Shown: piece after piece, positions 9,360-17,372 of the stretch | How the letters are laid out: the number at the start of each line of letters is the position of its first letter | How positions within the stretch are numbered: the stretch's first letter is position 1 | Position numbers and translations under genes: made by a program | Source of the DNA: Paraburkholderia sp. | GTDB lineage: Bacteria > Pseudomonadota > Gammaproteobacteria > Burkholderiales > Burkholderiaceae | Length of the DNA: 64,000 nt | Assembly (NCBI RefSeq): GCF_028283785.1 | Contig: NZ_JAPWKB010000019.1 | Location: 1,384,001 to 1,448,000, forward strand | Reading direction: 5' to 3' | The notes under the pieces: generated by a model | Told to the model about the DNA's origin: nothing | Seen by the model: the letters and a program-made list of their open reading frames with translations, nothing else | The model's database searches: none

Positions 9360-10817
9360 TCAGCGTGCGATCGCGTACGCGTCGCGGCCGCCTGGCGCGT
9401 GAGCGGCGCGTGTTCCGGCTGCACCGCTTGCACCGTTCGACGCCGCCAGTTGCTGCGCATGACGGCGGCCGATCGCGTGATACTCGATGCCGAGTTCCTG
9501 CAGCGTGTCCGGCTCGTACAGATTCCGGCCGTCGAAAATCAGCGGGACTTTCAGCTGCGCCTTGAGGCTGTCGAAATCGGGGCTCTTGAACGCTTTCCAT
9601 TCGGTGAGAATGACCAGCGCGTCGGCATCCTGCGCGGCGTCGGCGCTGTCGGCGGCGAAGCTCAGACGCGCGTGCTGCTGCGGCGCGTCTTTCAGGTCGA
9701 GCGCGAACACGCGCTTCGCTTCGTCCACCGCGACCGGGTCGTAGGCTTTCACGCTCGCGCCGCGCGCCAGCAGTTCGGCGATCAGCGGACGGCTCGGCGC
9801 TTCGCGCATGTCGTCGGTATTCGGCTTGAACGCGAGGCCCCACACGGCGAAGGTGCGGCCGCTCAGATCTTCGCCGAAACGCGCGACGATCTTGCCCGCG
9901 AGAATCTTCTTCTGCGTGTCGTTGACGGCCTCGACGGCTTCGAGAATGCGCAGCCCTTCCTGATGCTCGATCGCGATGTTGATCAGCGCCTGCACGTCTT
10001 TCGGGAAGCACGAGCCGCCGTAGCCGCAACCGGCGTACAGGAAGTCATAGCCGATGCGCGGATCGGAACCGATACCGCGACGCACGGCTTCGATATCGGC
10101 GCCGACGCGATCCGCGAGATTCGCGAGTTCGTTCATGAACGAGATGCGCGTGGCCAGCATCGCATTGGCCGCGTACTTGGTGAATTCGGCGGAACGCACG
10201 TCCATGTACAGCGTGCGTTCGCGGTTGCGATTGAACGGCGCGTACAGGCGCTTCATCAACTCGCGAGCCTTTTCGCCGGGCACGTCTTCGTCGCAACCCA
10301 GCACGATGCGATCCGGACGCGTGAAGTCTTCGACCGCCGCGCCCTCTTTCAGAAACTCGGGATTCGACACCACCGAGAACATCTGGTCGATGCCGCGCGC
10401 GTCCAGTTCTTCCTGGATTGCCGCACGTACGCGCATCGCCGTGCCGACCGGCACCGTCGATTTATCGACGATCACCTTGAAGCCCGTCATATGACGGCCG
10501 ATGTTACGCGCGGCGGCCAGCACGTATTGCAGATCCGCCGAACCGTCTTCGTCCGACGGCGTGCCGACTGCGATGAATTGAATATCGCCGTGCGCGACCG
10601 CAGCTTCGACGTCGGTCGAAAACGTCAGGCGGCCCGCCTTGCGGTTGCGCGCGATGATTTCCTGCAAGCCCGGTTCATGGATCGGCACGCCGCCGTTGTT
10701 CAGCACGTCGATCTTGCGCTGATCGAGGTCGAGGCAGAACACGTCGTGGCCGATGTCCGCCAGACAGGCGCCGGTGACCAGGCCTACGTAACCGCTACCG
10801 ATGATCGTCAGGTTCAT
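9360..10817 (-). CDS. bceC: UDP-glucose 6-dehydrogenase, BceC-like
   Basis: The protein oxidises UDP-glucose to UDP-glucuronate with two NAD+, giving the acidic sugar donor of cepacian-type polymers. The N-terminal Rossmann motif is GSGYVGLVTG (residues 7-16). The catalytic cysteine is Cys270 in GGSCFPKD. Length is 485 residues, slightly above the usual 430-470 because of an Ala/Gly/Arg-rich tail after about residue 455. The ATG at 10817 has GAGGTG about seven bases upstream. It lies 67 nt upstream of bceD in the same direction. UDP-Glc dehydrogenase versus a GDP-mannose or UDP-ManNAc dehydrogenase was decided on the UDP-Glc type signature and the bce context. Confidence 0.92.
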   Translation of the reverse strand: MNLTIIGSGYVGLVTGACLADIGHDVFCLDLDQRKIDVLNNGGVPIHEPGLQEIIARNRKAGRLTFSTDVEAAVAHGDIQFIAVGTPSDEDGSADLQYVLAAARNIGRHMTGFKVIVDKSTVPVGTAMRVRAAIQEELDARGIDQMFSVVSNPEFLKEGAAVEDFTRPDRIVLGCDEDVPGEKARELMKRLYAPFNRNRERTLYMDVRSAEFTKYAANAMLATRISFMNELANLADRVGADIEAVRRGIGSDPRIGYDFLYAGCGYGGSCFPKDVQALINIAIEHQEGLRILEAVEAVNDTQKKILAGKIVARFGEDLSGRTFAVWGLAFKPNTDDMREAPSRPLIAELLARGASVKAYDPVAVDEAKRVFALDLKDAPQQHARLSFAADSADAAQDADALVILTEWKAFKSPDFDSLKAQLKVPLIFDGRNLYEPDTLQELGIEYHAIGRRHAQQLAASNGASGAAGTRAAHAPGGRDAYAIAR

Positions 10818-10931
10818 GAATTACACCTCGAGGATTGGATTGGTGTTGCCAGCTCCTGCCGCGTTGCGTACTACGTGTTGCGGGTTGCCGCGGCAGGCGT
10901 TTTCAGTTCGTTCAGTTTGCGTTTGGGGCGT

Positions 10932-12329
10932 TCAGTACGCGTTGCTGCCCGCGAAGCCCTTCCAGAACGTCAGCACGACGATCTTGATGTCGAGCCAGAA
11001 GCTCCAGTTCTGCATGTAGTACAGGTCGAGCTTGACGCGGCCCATCATCTTTTCGATCCGGTCGGTTTCGCCGCGATAGCCGTTGATTTGCGCCCAGCCG
11101 GTGATGCCCGGTTTGATCCGGTAACGGTGCATGTAGCCCTTCACCAGATCCTTGTAGATGTCGTCGTGTTCGAGAGCGTGCGGACGCGGCCCGACCACCG
11201 ACATTTCGCCGCGCAGCACGTTGATGAATTGCGGCAGTTCGTCGAGGCTGGTCCGGCGCAGCAGCGCGCCGACCGCGGTGATGCGCGGGTCGCGCCGGGT
11301 CGCCTGGGTGATCTTGCCGGCGACTTCCTGGTGGAGCTTCATCGAGCGGAACTTGTAGATGTAGAACTCGTTGCCGTCGATGCCCTTGCGCTTCTGGCGG
11401 AAGAACACCGGTCCCGGCGACGACAGCTTGACCGCCACGGCGATGGTCAGCATCACCGGCGCGAGCGCGGTCAGCGCGCCGAACGCGAACAGGCGGTCGA
11501 ACACACGCTTAGGCAGCACGCGCAGATCGGTGATCGGCGATGCCGCGAGGTTGATCGCGGGTACGCCGAGCAGATCGACCATCGGCTGACTGAACAGCGT
11601 CAGGCTGCGCACGTCCGGGATAAAGCGGATATTCACGAAGTCGTTGCGCAGTTCCATCACGAAGCGATGAATGGTGCGCTCCTTCGAGATCGGCAGCGCG
11701 AGCCACAGTTCGCAGATGCGGAGGCTGCGAATCTGCGCGATCAACGCGTCGAAGTCGTGTTCGACCGGAACGCCTTCGATACGCTGCGCCTGATCGGGGT
11801 CGTCGTACGGGCTGCGCGAACCGTCTTCGTCGTACACGAGGGCCGGCGTGAAACCGGTCTCGGGACGGCTGCGCATCTGTTCGATCAGGAACTTGTCGTA
11901 CGGCGCACCGCCGACGATCGCCACCGCCTTCTGGTTGAAACCCTCGCGACGCAAGCCGCGCAGCACCGAATGCACCAGCAGCTTGGTGACGACCAGCAGC
12001 ACGACGGTCGCGACCGCCCAATACGCGAGCCACAGCCGCGACAGCTGGTCGGAGCGGTGCAGGCTGAAGCTGATCAGGATGCCGGTGCCCTCGACCATCA
12101 GCCAGCCCACCGCGACGCGGCACAGCAGATCGGCCAGCGGCTTGCCGCGCCACGATCGATAGATACCGAGCGCCGGAAAGAACACGACGACCAGCAGACA
12201 GTCGAACGCGAGCGACACGCTTTGCATGTCGTCGAGCCACACGCCATGACGTCGATGCACGGCCGCCGCTATCAGGGCGCCGAGGGCCACCATCGAAACG
12301 TCGATGATTCTCGCTAGAACGCTCAACAT
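10932..12329 (-). CDS. bceB: Undecaprenyl-phosphate glucose phosphotransferase (priming enzyme), BceB-like
   Basis: The 465-residue protein has four to five N-terminal membrane helices and a CoA-binding-like central region. Its C-terminal bacterial sugar-transferase domain carries SPGPVFFRQKRKG, YKFRSM, SLDELPQFINVLRGEMS and VGPRPHA. These are the hallmarks of WbaP/WcaJ-type polyisoprenyl-phosphate hexose-1-phosphate transferases. It should start repeat-unit assembly by moving glucose-1-phosphate to undecaprenyl phosphate. It is the first gene of the leftward run, with AGAGG before the ATG at 12329. The glucose specificity is inferred from cepacian biology. Confidence 0.9.
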   Translation of the reverse strand: MLSVLARIIDVSMVALGALIAAAVHRRHGVWLDDMQSVSLAFDCLLVVVFFPALGIYRSWRGKPLADLLCRVAVGWLMVEGTGILISFSLHRSDQLSRLWLAYWAVATVVLLVVTKLLVHSVLRGLRREGFNQKAVAIVGGAPYDKFLIEQMRSRPETGFTPALVYDEDGSRSPYDDPDQAQRIEGVPVEHDFDALIAQIRSLRICELWLALPISKERTIHRFVMELRNDFVNIRFIPDVRSLTLFSQPMVDLLGVPAINLAASPITDLRVLPKRVFDRLFAFGALTALAPVMLTIAVAVKLSSPGPVFFRQKRKGIDGNEFYIYKFRSMKLHQEVAGKITQATRRDPRITAVGALLRRTSLDELPQFINVLRGEMSVVGPRPHALEHDDIYKDLVKGYMHRYRIKPGITGWAQINGYRGETDRIEKMMGRVKLDLYYMQNWSFWLDIKIVVLTFWKGFAGSNAY

Positions 12330-12935
12330 GCGCCGCCTCTCATTTGGTCGTCCAAAGGCCTTCCGTTAATGAAGTGATAAACCGCCACGGGTTAATCCGT
12401 GTGCAGCGAAATACGTGTTGCGGGGTTGTCCGGCAATCAACAGGTATGCGGGCATCCAGCGTGCGGGCTTTGTGGAGAAGCCACAGCGAATGGGTGAATA
12501 CCCGTGTTACAGACTAGATAAAGCGGCATTAAAATTCGGCAGGCAAGATAGCAAAATATCTCCAATTGTATCGGTCACTATTACCGTATTTTGGTGGATT
12601 TTTGTTCGGCAAAAGTTACCTCAAAAAGCCGCTCAGGCTTGATTTGTGGGGGTTCTGCAAGCTGATCGGCGAGTGCTTCGCGTTTGAACCGGCAACTCTC
12701 ACCCGATTCGCCCGACTGGCTCGGGCATAAATTCGTGTGCATAAAAAAATACACTTGCAAGCGTCCCGGATAATTTTTCATTTTTTACCCGAAGCCGCAT
12801 CAATTATTTTCCCGCACCACTCATCACATCATGTTTTTTATAATCGAAAAAGCGTAATTCTTAATTAAGCCGTTTTATTGCGAATTAACGTCATGCTACA
12901 AATCGAATGCACTCACCAGCCTCGAGGAGTAATCC
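12330..12935. promoter_or_regulatory. Divergent AT-rich regulatory region between bceB and bceA
   Basis: This 606-nt non-coding stretch separates the leftward bceB-K run from rightward bceA. It is clearly AT-richer than the flanking genes, especially 12500-12610 and 12720-12900, with runs such as TAATTCTTAATTAAG. That composition suits promoters and silencing by a nucleoid protein such as H-NS. A partial dyad GTGTGCAT-A7-TACAC lies around 12736-12754. I found no convincing sigma-70 promoter toward bceB; TATCTA on the minus strand near 12515-12520 is the best -10 but lacks a good -35. Short reading frames here have no ribosome sites and no recognisable product. Confidence 0.6.
12875..12902 (+). 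promoter_or_regulatory. Candidate sigma-70 promoter of bceA
   Basis: A -35-like TTATTG (12875-12880), a 16-base spacer and an extended -10 TGC-TACAAA (TACAAA at 12897-12902) precede bceA. Transcription would start near 12909, leaving a short leader with GAGGAG at 12924-12929 before the ATG at 12936. Confidence 0.4.
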
Positions 12936-14498
12936 ATGACAGCTTCGGTCATCGCTTCGGTCACGGCGCCGCTCGCCGGTACTACGCGCAGCAACGCGAC
13001 GTCGCTGAACGTCAAACTGAAGGTTCATCCCGTCATCCTGGCGGGCGGTTCAGGCACGCGGCTCTGGCCGATGTCGCGTGAACAGTATCCGAAGCAGCTG
13101 ATCGGCCTGCTTGGCGACGACTCGCTACTGCAATCCACCACGCGCCGTCTCGACGCGCTCGAAACCGATTACCCGCTCGCGGGCGAGCTCGTGGTCGTCG
13201 CGAATGAAGAACATCGCTTCACGACCGCCGAACAGTTGCGCACCAGCGGCAAGCTGAGCCGCCTGATTCTCGAACCGGCCGGACGCGACACCGCGCCCGC
13301 ACTCACGGTGGCCGCGCTGTCGATCGCGGCGGCCGACCAGGACGGCATCATGGTCGTGATGCCCGCCGATCACGCCGTCGCCGACCTCGCCGCGTTCAAT
13401 GCAGCCGTGACGGCCGGTGTCCGTCACGCGGTCAACGGTCAGATCGTGACGATGGGGATCGTGCCGACGCACGCGGAAACCGGTTACGGCTATATCCGCC
13501 TCGGCGCGGCCGTGACGCAGCCGGCAGGCACCGATACGCCGGACGACGCAGCCAGCAAGCTCGACGTTCACGCGCTCGACCGCTTCGTCGAAAAGCCGCA
13601 TCTCGAACTGGCGCAGCGCTATATCGAATCGAAGGAATACTGGTGGAACAGCGGCATTTTCATCATGCGCGCGTCCACCTGGCTTGCGTCGATCAAGCAT
13701 TTTCAACCGGCTATCTACGACGCGTGCGTGGCTGCCTACGAGGGCGGCAAAACCGACGGCGACTTCTTCCGGCTGCAACGCGACGCGTTCGCGGCATCGC
13801 CGTCGAACTCGATCGACTACGCGGTGATGGAGCCGCTCGGCAACGATCCAACCGTGTCGACCGGCGTGGTCGTGCCGTTGCAGGCAGGCTGGTCGGACGT
13901 CGGATCGTGGGACGCGATCTGGCAGATTCTGCCCAAGGATGCGGACGACAACGTCGGCCGCGGTCGTGTGATGTTCGAAGGCGCGGCGTCCACGTTCGCG
14001 CATTCGGAAGGACGGCTGATTGCCTGTCTCGGCACGCAGGATCTGGTCGTCGTCGAAACCGACGACGCGATTCTGGTCGCCGATAAGTCGCGCGTGCAGG
14101 ACGTGAAGAAGATCGTCGGGCGCATTCGCGGCGACGGCGGTGGCGAGGCGTCGAACCATCGCAAGGTGCATCGTCCGTGGGGATATTACGATTCCGTCGA
14201 TAACGGCGACCGTTTTCAGGTCAAGCGGATCGTCGTGAAGCCGGGCGCGCAACTGTCGCTGCAAATGCATCATCACCGCGCGGAACACTGGATCGTCGTG
14301 CGCGGCACGGCACTCGTCACGCGTGGCGAAGAGCGCTTTATCGTGTCGGAAAACGAGTCGGCGTATATCCCGCTCGGGACCCAGCATCGCCTCGAAAATC
14401 CGGGCAAGATGCCGCTCGAAATCATCGAAGTGCAATCGGGCTCGTATCTCGGCGAAGACGATATCGTGCGCTTCGACGACACTTACGGCCGCCAGTAA
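12936..14498 (+). CDS. bceA: Mannose-1-phosphate guanylyltransferase / mannose-6-phosphate isomerase, BceA-like
   Basis: This 520-residue protein is the type II bifunctional enzyme. The N-terminal GDP-mannose pyrophosphorylase domain has the nucleotide-binding signature LAGGSGTRLWPMSREQYPKQ (about residues 35-54) and FVEKP. The C-terminal cupin isomerase domain has the metal motif QMHHHRAEHW, close to the end. Together they turn fructose-6-phosphate-derived mannose-6-phosphate into GDP-mannose, the mannose donor and precursor of GDP-rhamnose. Start ATG at 12936 follows GAGGAG; about 30 residues precede the conserved core, a little longer than usual. It is transcribed away from bceB. Confidence 0.93.
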   Translation: MTASVIASVTAPLAGTTRSNATSLNVKLKVHPVILAGGSGTRLWPMSREQYPKQLIGLLGDDSLLQSTTRRLDALETDYPLAGELVVVANEEHRFTTAEQLRTSGKLSRLILEPAGRDTAPALTVAALSIAAADQDGIMVVMPADHAVADLAAFNAAVTAGVRHAVNGQIVTMGIVPTHAETGYGYIRLGAAVTQPAGTDTPDDAASKLDVHALDRFVEKPHLELAQRYIESKEYWWNSGIFIMRASTWLASIKHFQPAIYDACVAAYEGGKTDGDFFRLQRDAFAASPSNSIDYAVMEPLGNDPTVSTGVVVPLQAGWSDVGSWDAIWQILPKDADDNVGRGRVMFEGAASTFAHSEGRLIACLGTQDLVVVETDDAILVADKSRVQDVKKIVGRIRGDGGGEASNHRKVHRPWGYYDSVDNGDRFQVKRIVVKPGAQLSLQMHHHRAEHWIVVRGTALVTRGEERFIVSENESAYIPLGTQHRLENPGKMPLEIIEVQSGSYLGEDDIVRFDDTYGRQ

Positions 14499-15007
14499 GC
14501 CGTACCGCGATGGTCCGCTGATGCGGATCGCGCGCGCTGCGCCGGTCCGTGTCAGCCTGCTTTTTTGCGTGACGGTTGCGAACCTAACCTGAGTGGCTTT
14601 CAGTGTTTCGCGCCGGGCGCGTCGTCCTGCTTGCCTTTTCCGTTTTATTCCCTGTCGATCTTTCTCGCGCGCGTGTCATCGCGGCGGCGGACACGGCTGT
14701 CCGGCGCACGCTGCGCGCGCAACAGCCCGCCTGAAAGCGGTTTGGATACGACGTGACGACGCGGATAACGAACGACTGGGGAAATCGGGAAAGGCTGGAC
14801 AGCGTGGAAAGTCGGGGACGTCTGGAAAGCGATGAGGACAGCCGGAACATCGGGAGCGTCATGAACAAAGACGATGACGCGCACTACGAATTACGAACTA
14901 CGAATAACCAGCAACGAACTACGGCAGCGTTGAAGCAGCTTTGAAACCTCGACGGGGCAATGCGTTCCTGCGGCGGTGCTCCTACCGTCCGCGGGCGCTT
15001 GCTGCGT
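14499..15007. other. Convergent intergenic region downstream of bceA, no gene seen
   Basis: About 510 nt lie between the stop codons of bceA and the transposase-like fusion gene. Reading frames in it are short, Arg/Ser-rich, lack ribosome sites and match nothing I recognise. It holds a degenerate 18-bp tandem repeat (14788-14848). Further along are direct repeats ACTACGAAT at 14883 and 14898, and ACGAACTACG at 14893 and 14914. I see no hairpin followed by a T-run. Confidence 0.6.
14788..14848. repeat. Degenerate 18-bp tandem repeat, three to four copies
   Basis: GGAAA recurs at 14788, 14806 and 14824, exactly 18 bases apart, and as GGAAC at 14844 after a 20-base step. Each is followed by a G-rich tract containing GAC, for example GGAAAGGCTGGACAGCGT and GGAAAGTCGGGGACGTCT. 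A further GGAAA lies at 14780. No role is visible. Confidence 0.6.
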
Positions 15008-16588
15008 TCATCCCGCGTGGGAGATGAATTCGTGTGACAGCGGAAAACGCTCCGACGATGCTTCAGTGGACGGCTCTTCCGGATAACGACGCAACGGCAT
15101 CCGCAGCGCGCTCATCGAGCCGCTCGGTTGACCGCTGACATGCGCATTGACGTGCGTGGCGTGGGCGATCGCATGTGCGTTGAACTGCGGCACCGCTGCA
15201 TTCGGCGAACCGGCCTGCGCCGACACGTAGCTTGCAGGATGCGAAGCCACCGATGCCGGATGCGCATTCGGATAGCTGGTCGTGCCCGTGTACGGCGTTT
15301 GTACGGCGACACCATGCGGCGCGGCGTTGACCGAGTGGGTCATCGGCTGGTTGGCCGAATGCGCGGCGGACTGGCCGACGTGCTGACTCATTGCGTGATG
15401 CGCGACCTGCCCTGTCAACGGATGCTGTGCGCCATGCGCAGCCTTGCCGGCGTGAGCGCCAGGACCGCCCGAAGCCGCAACCGGATTGCGCACGGCCAGT
15501 TCCTGCGGCGCACGCAACGGCGCTTGCTGACGGGAAAAGCCACTGCCCTGCGCCGGCGTGTCGCGCAACGCGTGAGCGTTCGTCTGACCCTGCGCCTGGC
15601 CGTGTGAACGCTCGTGACGGTCGATCCACTGACGCGCCCATTCCAGCGCGAACTGGGTGGCGGCGTCGGCGTCGGCGAAACGCGGACCGACGAGGCCGGA
15701 ACGCTCGACGCGCTTGCCGTCCTTGACGATTTCCGCCCACGCGCGATACATCGTGTTCGGCACTGCTTCGGCGGCAATATAGATCGCGTAACCGCGACGG
15801 TCGGCGATGGGCGTGCCGCGCGGCGACAGGCTCATCGACAGCGGGCGGCGACGGTCGGCTTCGCGCATCAAGCCGTAGCCGGCTTGCGCCGGGCACGACG
15901 CATACGATGTGCTCGCATGGACGCCTTGCGGCTGATACGGCGCATAGCCACCCGCCACCGACGCGGCCGGTACCGACGCGCCATAAGGCGCGCGCACGGG
16001 ACGCAGCATCGCACTTGCGTTGGCGGCTTCGGCATGCGACATCGCGACGGCGACCGGCGTCTCCGCGCGGACTTCCGTCACGGCGTCAACGATTACCGGG
16101 TCCAGCGCGCCGAGTTGACGGGCGATGTCGGCCATCGGGTCGGGAGCCCGCCAGCGCGGCGCGGCATTCGATGCGCCCGGCGTCTGCCAGGATTCGGGGC
16201 GTTTCCAGCTGACGCCGCCCAGCCCTTCGTCGCGCGCCGGCGCAACGGGCGCGGCAGCGGGCACGGCAGGCTTCGCGGCGACGGGCGGCGCCGCTTCCGG
16301 AATATAGGCAAAGGTACGCCCGGTCTGTTCGAGCAGACGCACCATATGCAGCAAGGTGCCGTTCTGTTGCCACTCTTCGAAACGGCGACGGCAGGTCGGC
16401 CCCGATGGATAGCGGCCAGGCAGTTTGGACCACGGTTCACCCGTGGTCAGGATCCAGAGAACCGCATTCGCGACGACGCGCGGCTCGGCACGTGGACGCC
16501 CACGGCGATTCAGACGGATAGCGGGCTCGTCGGACACAAGGGTGCTGACAATCGCCCATTCGTCATTGCTTAGCTCATCGAAAAACAT
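15008..16588 (-). CDS. Transposase-derived (IS5-type N-terminal domain) fusion protein, probable domesticated DNA-binding protein
   Basis: The 526-residue protein has three parts. Residues 1-90 resemble the helix-turn-helix domain (DUF4096) that begins IS5-family transposases: FFDELSNDEWAIV, NRRGRPRAEPRVVANAVLW, ILTTGEPWSKLPGRY and the RRRFEEWQ segment. No DDE catalytic domain follows. Instead there is an Ala/Pro-rich linker (about 95-260), a compact segment from RRGYAIYIAAEAVPNTMYRA to EWARQWIDRH (about 264-325) that I do not recognise, and a His/Ala/Gln/Ser-rich tail ending in a basic patch. Start ATG at 16588 follows GGAG at good spacing. The gene is intact and codon use matches the chromosome, so decay is unlikely. 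I infer a domesticated DNA-binding protein, possibly a regulator of the adjacent bce locus. The function is unproven. Confidence 0.8.
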   Translation of the reverse strand: MFFDELSNDEWAIVSTLVSDEPAIRLNRRGRPRAEPRVVANAVLWILTTGEPWSKLPGRYPSGPTCRRRFEEWQQNGTLLHMVRLLEQTGRTFAYIPEAAPPVAAKPAVPAAAPVAPARDEGLGGVSWKRPESWQTPGASNAAPRWRAPDPMADIARQLGALDPVIVDAVTEVRAETPVAVAMSHAEAANASAMLRPVRAPYGASVPAASVAGGYAPYQPQGVHASTSYASCPAQAGYGLMREADRRRPLSMSLSPRGTPIADRRGYAIYIAAEAVPNTMYRAWAEIVKDGKRVERSGLVGPRFADADAATQFALEWARQWIDRHERSHGQAQGQTNAHALRDTPAQGSGFSRQQAPLRAPQELAVRNPVAASGGPGAHAGKAAHGAQHPLTGQVAHHAMSQHVGQSAAHSANQPMTHSVNAAPHGVAVQTPYTGTTSYPNAHPASVASHPASYVSAQAGSPNAAVPQFNAHAIAHATHVNAHVSGQPSGSMSALRMPLRRYPEEPSTEASSERFPLSHEFISHAG

Positions 16589-17075
16589 GTGTTTCTCCAC
16601 ACAGCCCTGGCCAGGCCGTGGCGTTGGGCACTCACGAATTCTTTTTAACGACTCGTGTAGTGCCCGCGGTTGCACAAATATGTCTTTACGTTCCAGCTAG
16701 AGCGGGGTGTTGGCGCACTTGAACAGTGCGCATATTCCCATTGGCGAAGCACAGAACGTGGTCTCACTCGTGCATCGGAGAATTTTATGCATTGAGCATA
16801 CCATTGCTAGGGTTTGTATGGATATCGTCGCGACAAGTGTTACGCGTCGAAACAAACTTGTGCTTTTTGTTTCGTTTTATCTCCATCCAATCGACACACT
16901 TTGCAATTCCTATTCGTGCGGATGCTATAGCGCGCTAAGCGCCGCTATGCGGAGCAATCAATAGCGTTTGAATGGCGGCGATAAGCCTTCCTGGCGACGC
17001 GCGCCGCGTGTGCCGCGCGTTTGATACGGCACGAACGCGGCAGCGTCCGCACGTGAGCGCGCGGCAGACCTTCGT
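16589..17075. promoter_or_regulatory. AT-rich upstream region of the transposase-derived gene
   Basis: This 487-nt region holds no credible gene. It is AT-rich from about 16670 to 16940. It contains an imperfect long dyad (16626-16665) and a small perfect dyad TATGC-ATTGA-GCATA near 16787-16801. It should carry the promoter of the leftward gene at 15008-16588. The right-hand end abuts the stop codon of the YciI-like gene. Confidence 0.5.
16626..16665. repeat. Long inverted repeat upstream of the transposase-derived gene
   Basis: GGGCACTCACGA (16626-16637) is mirrored by TCGTGTAGTGCCC (16653-16665) across a 15-base spacer; the arms pair throughout except for one bulged base. It sits 38-77 nt upstream of the ATG at 16588. 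It could be an operator bound by a dimer or a hairpin in the mRNA leader. There is no T-run, so it is not a standard terminator. Confidence 0.75.
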
Positions 17076-17372
17076 TCAGCGAACCGGATTCGACGCATGC
17101 TCGCCGGCGACCGTGTTCCACACGCGCACGCGCCATCGTGAAACCAGGCCTTCCAGCACGTAAGGATCGGCATTGGCGAACGCTTCGGCAACCGCCGGCG
17201 AGTCGCCTTCGAACAGCAGCAACGCAGTGTCTACGGGATCGGCCAGCGCGCCGCCGAGCAGTAGCTCGCCCCGCTCCGCATGCGCCCGCGCAAGCTTCAG
17301 ATGCGCGTCGCGCAACGCGCCACGGCGTTCCAGATAGTCGGGTGCAAGCTCGTACATCAACAGGTAATGCAT
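17076..17372 (-). CDS. YciI-like protein
   Basis: A 98-residue protein starting MHYLLMYELAPDYLERRGAL with later AHAERGELLLGGALADP, EGDSPAVAEAFANADPYV and the closing VRVWNTVAG. This is the YCII-related fold (dimeric ferredoxin-like), with the conserved His/Asp pocket (DAHLKLARAH; FANADPYV). The biochemical role of most family members is unknown. The ATG at 17372 was chosen because AGGAGAG precedes it; the longer in-frame extension lacks conservation. It stands alone, with a long upstream non-coding region. Confidence 0.85.
   Translation of the reverse strand: MHYLLMYELAPDYLERRGALRDAHLKLARAHAERGELLLGGALADPVDTALLLFEGDSPAVAEAFANADPYVLEGLVSRWRVRVWNTVAGEHASNPVR

Noticed and set aside
9351..12317. 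A long plus-strand frame of almost 1000 codons across bceC and bceB.
   Set aside because: Same mirror-frame effect; the minus-strand genes carry complete family signatures.
12581..12781. A 66-codon minus-strand frame in the bceA/bceB gap.
   Set aside because: No ribosome site, no recognisable product, AT-rich promoter-like sequence.
14584..14868. A minus-strand Ser/Arg-rich frame of 94 codons.
   Set aside because: Produced by the 18-bp repeat; no ribosome site.
15614..16573. Plus-strand frame of about 320 codons over the transposase-derived gene.
   Set aside because: Antisense shadow; low complexity, no ribosome site.
16707..16964. An 85-codon plus-strand frame with a GTG start upstream of the YciI-like gene.
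   Set aside because: No ribosome site; sequence is AT-rich and contains promoter-like dyads.
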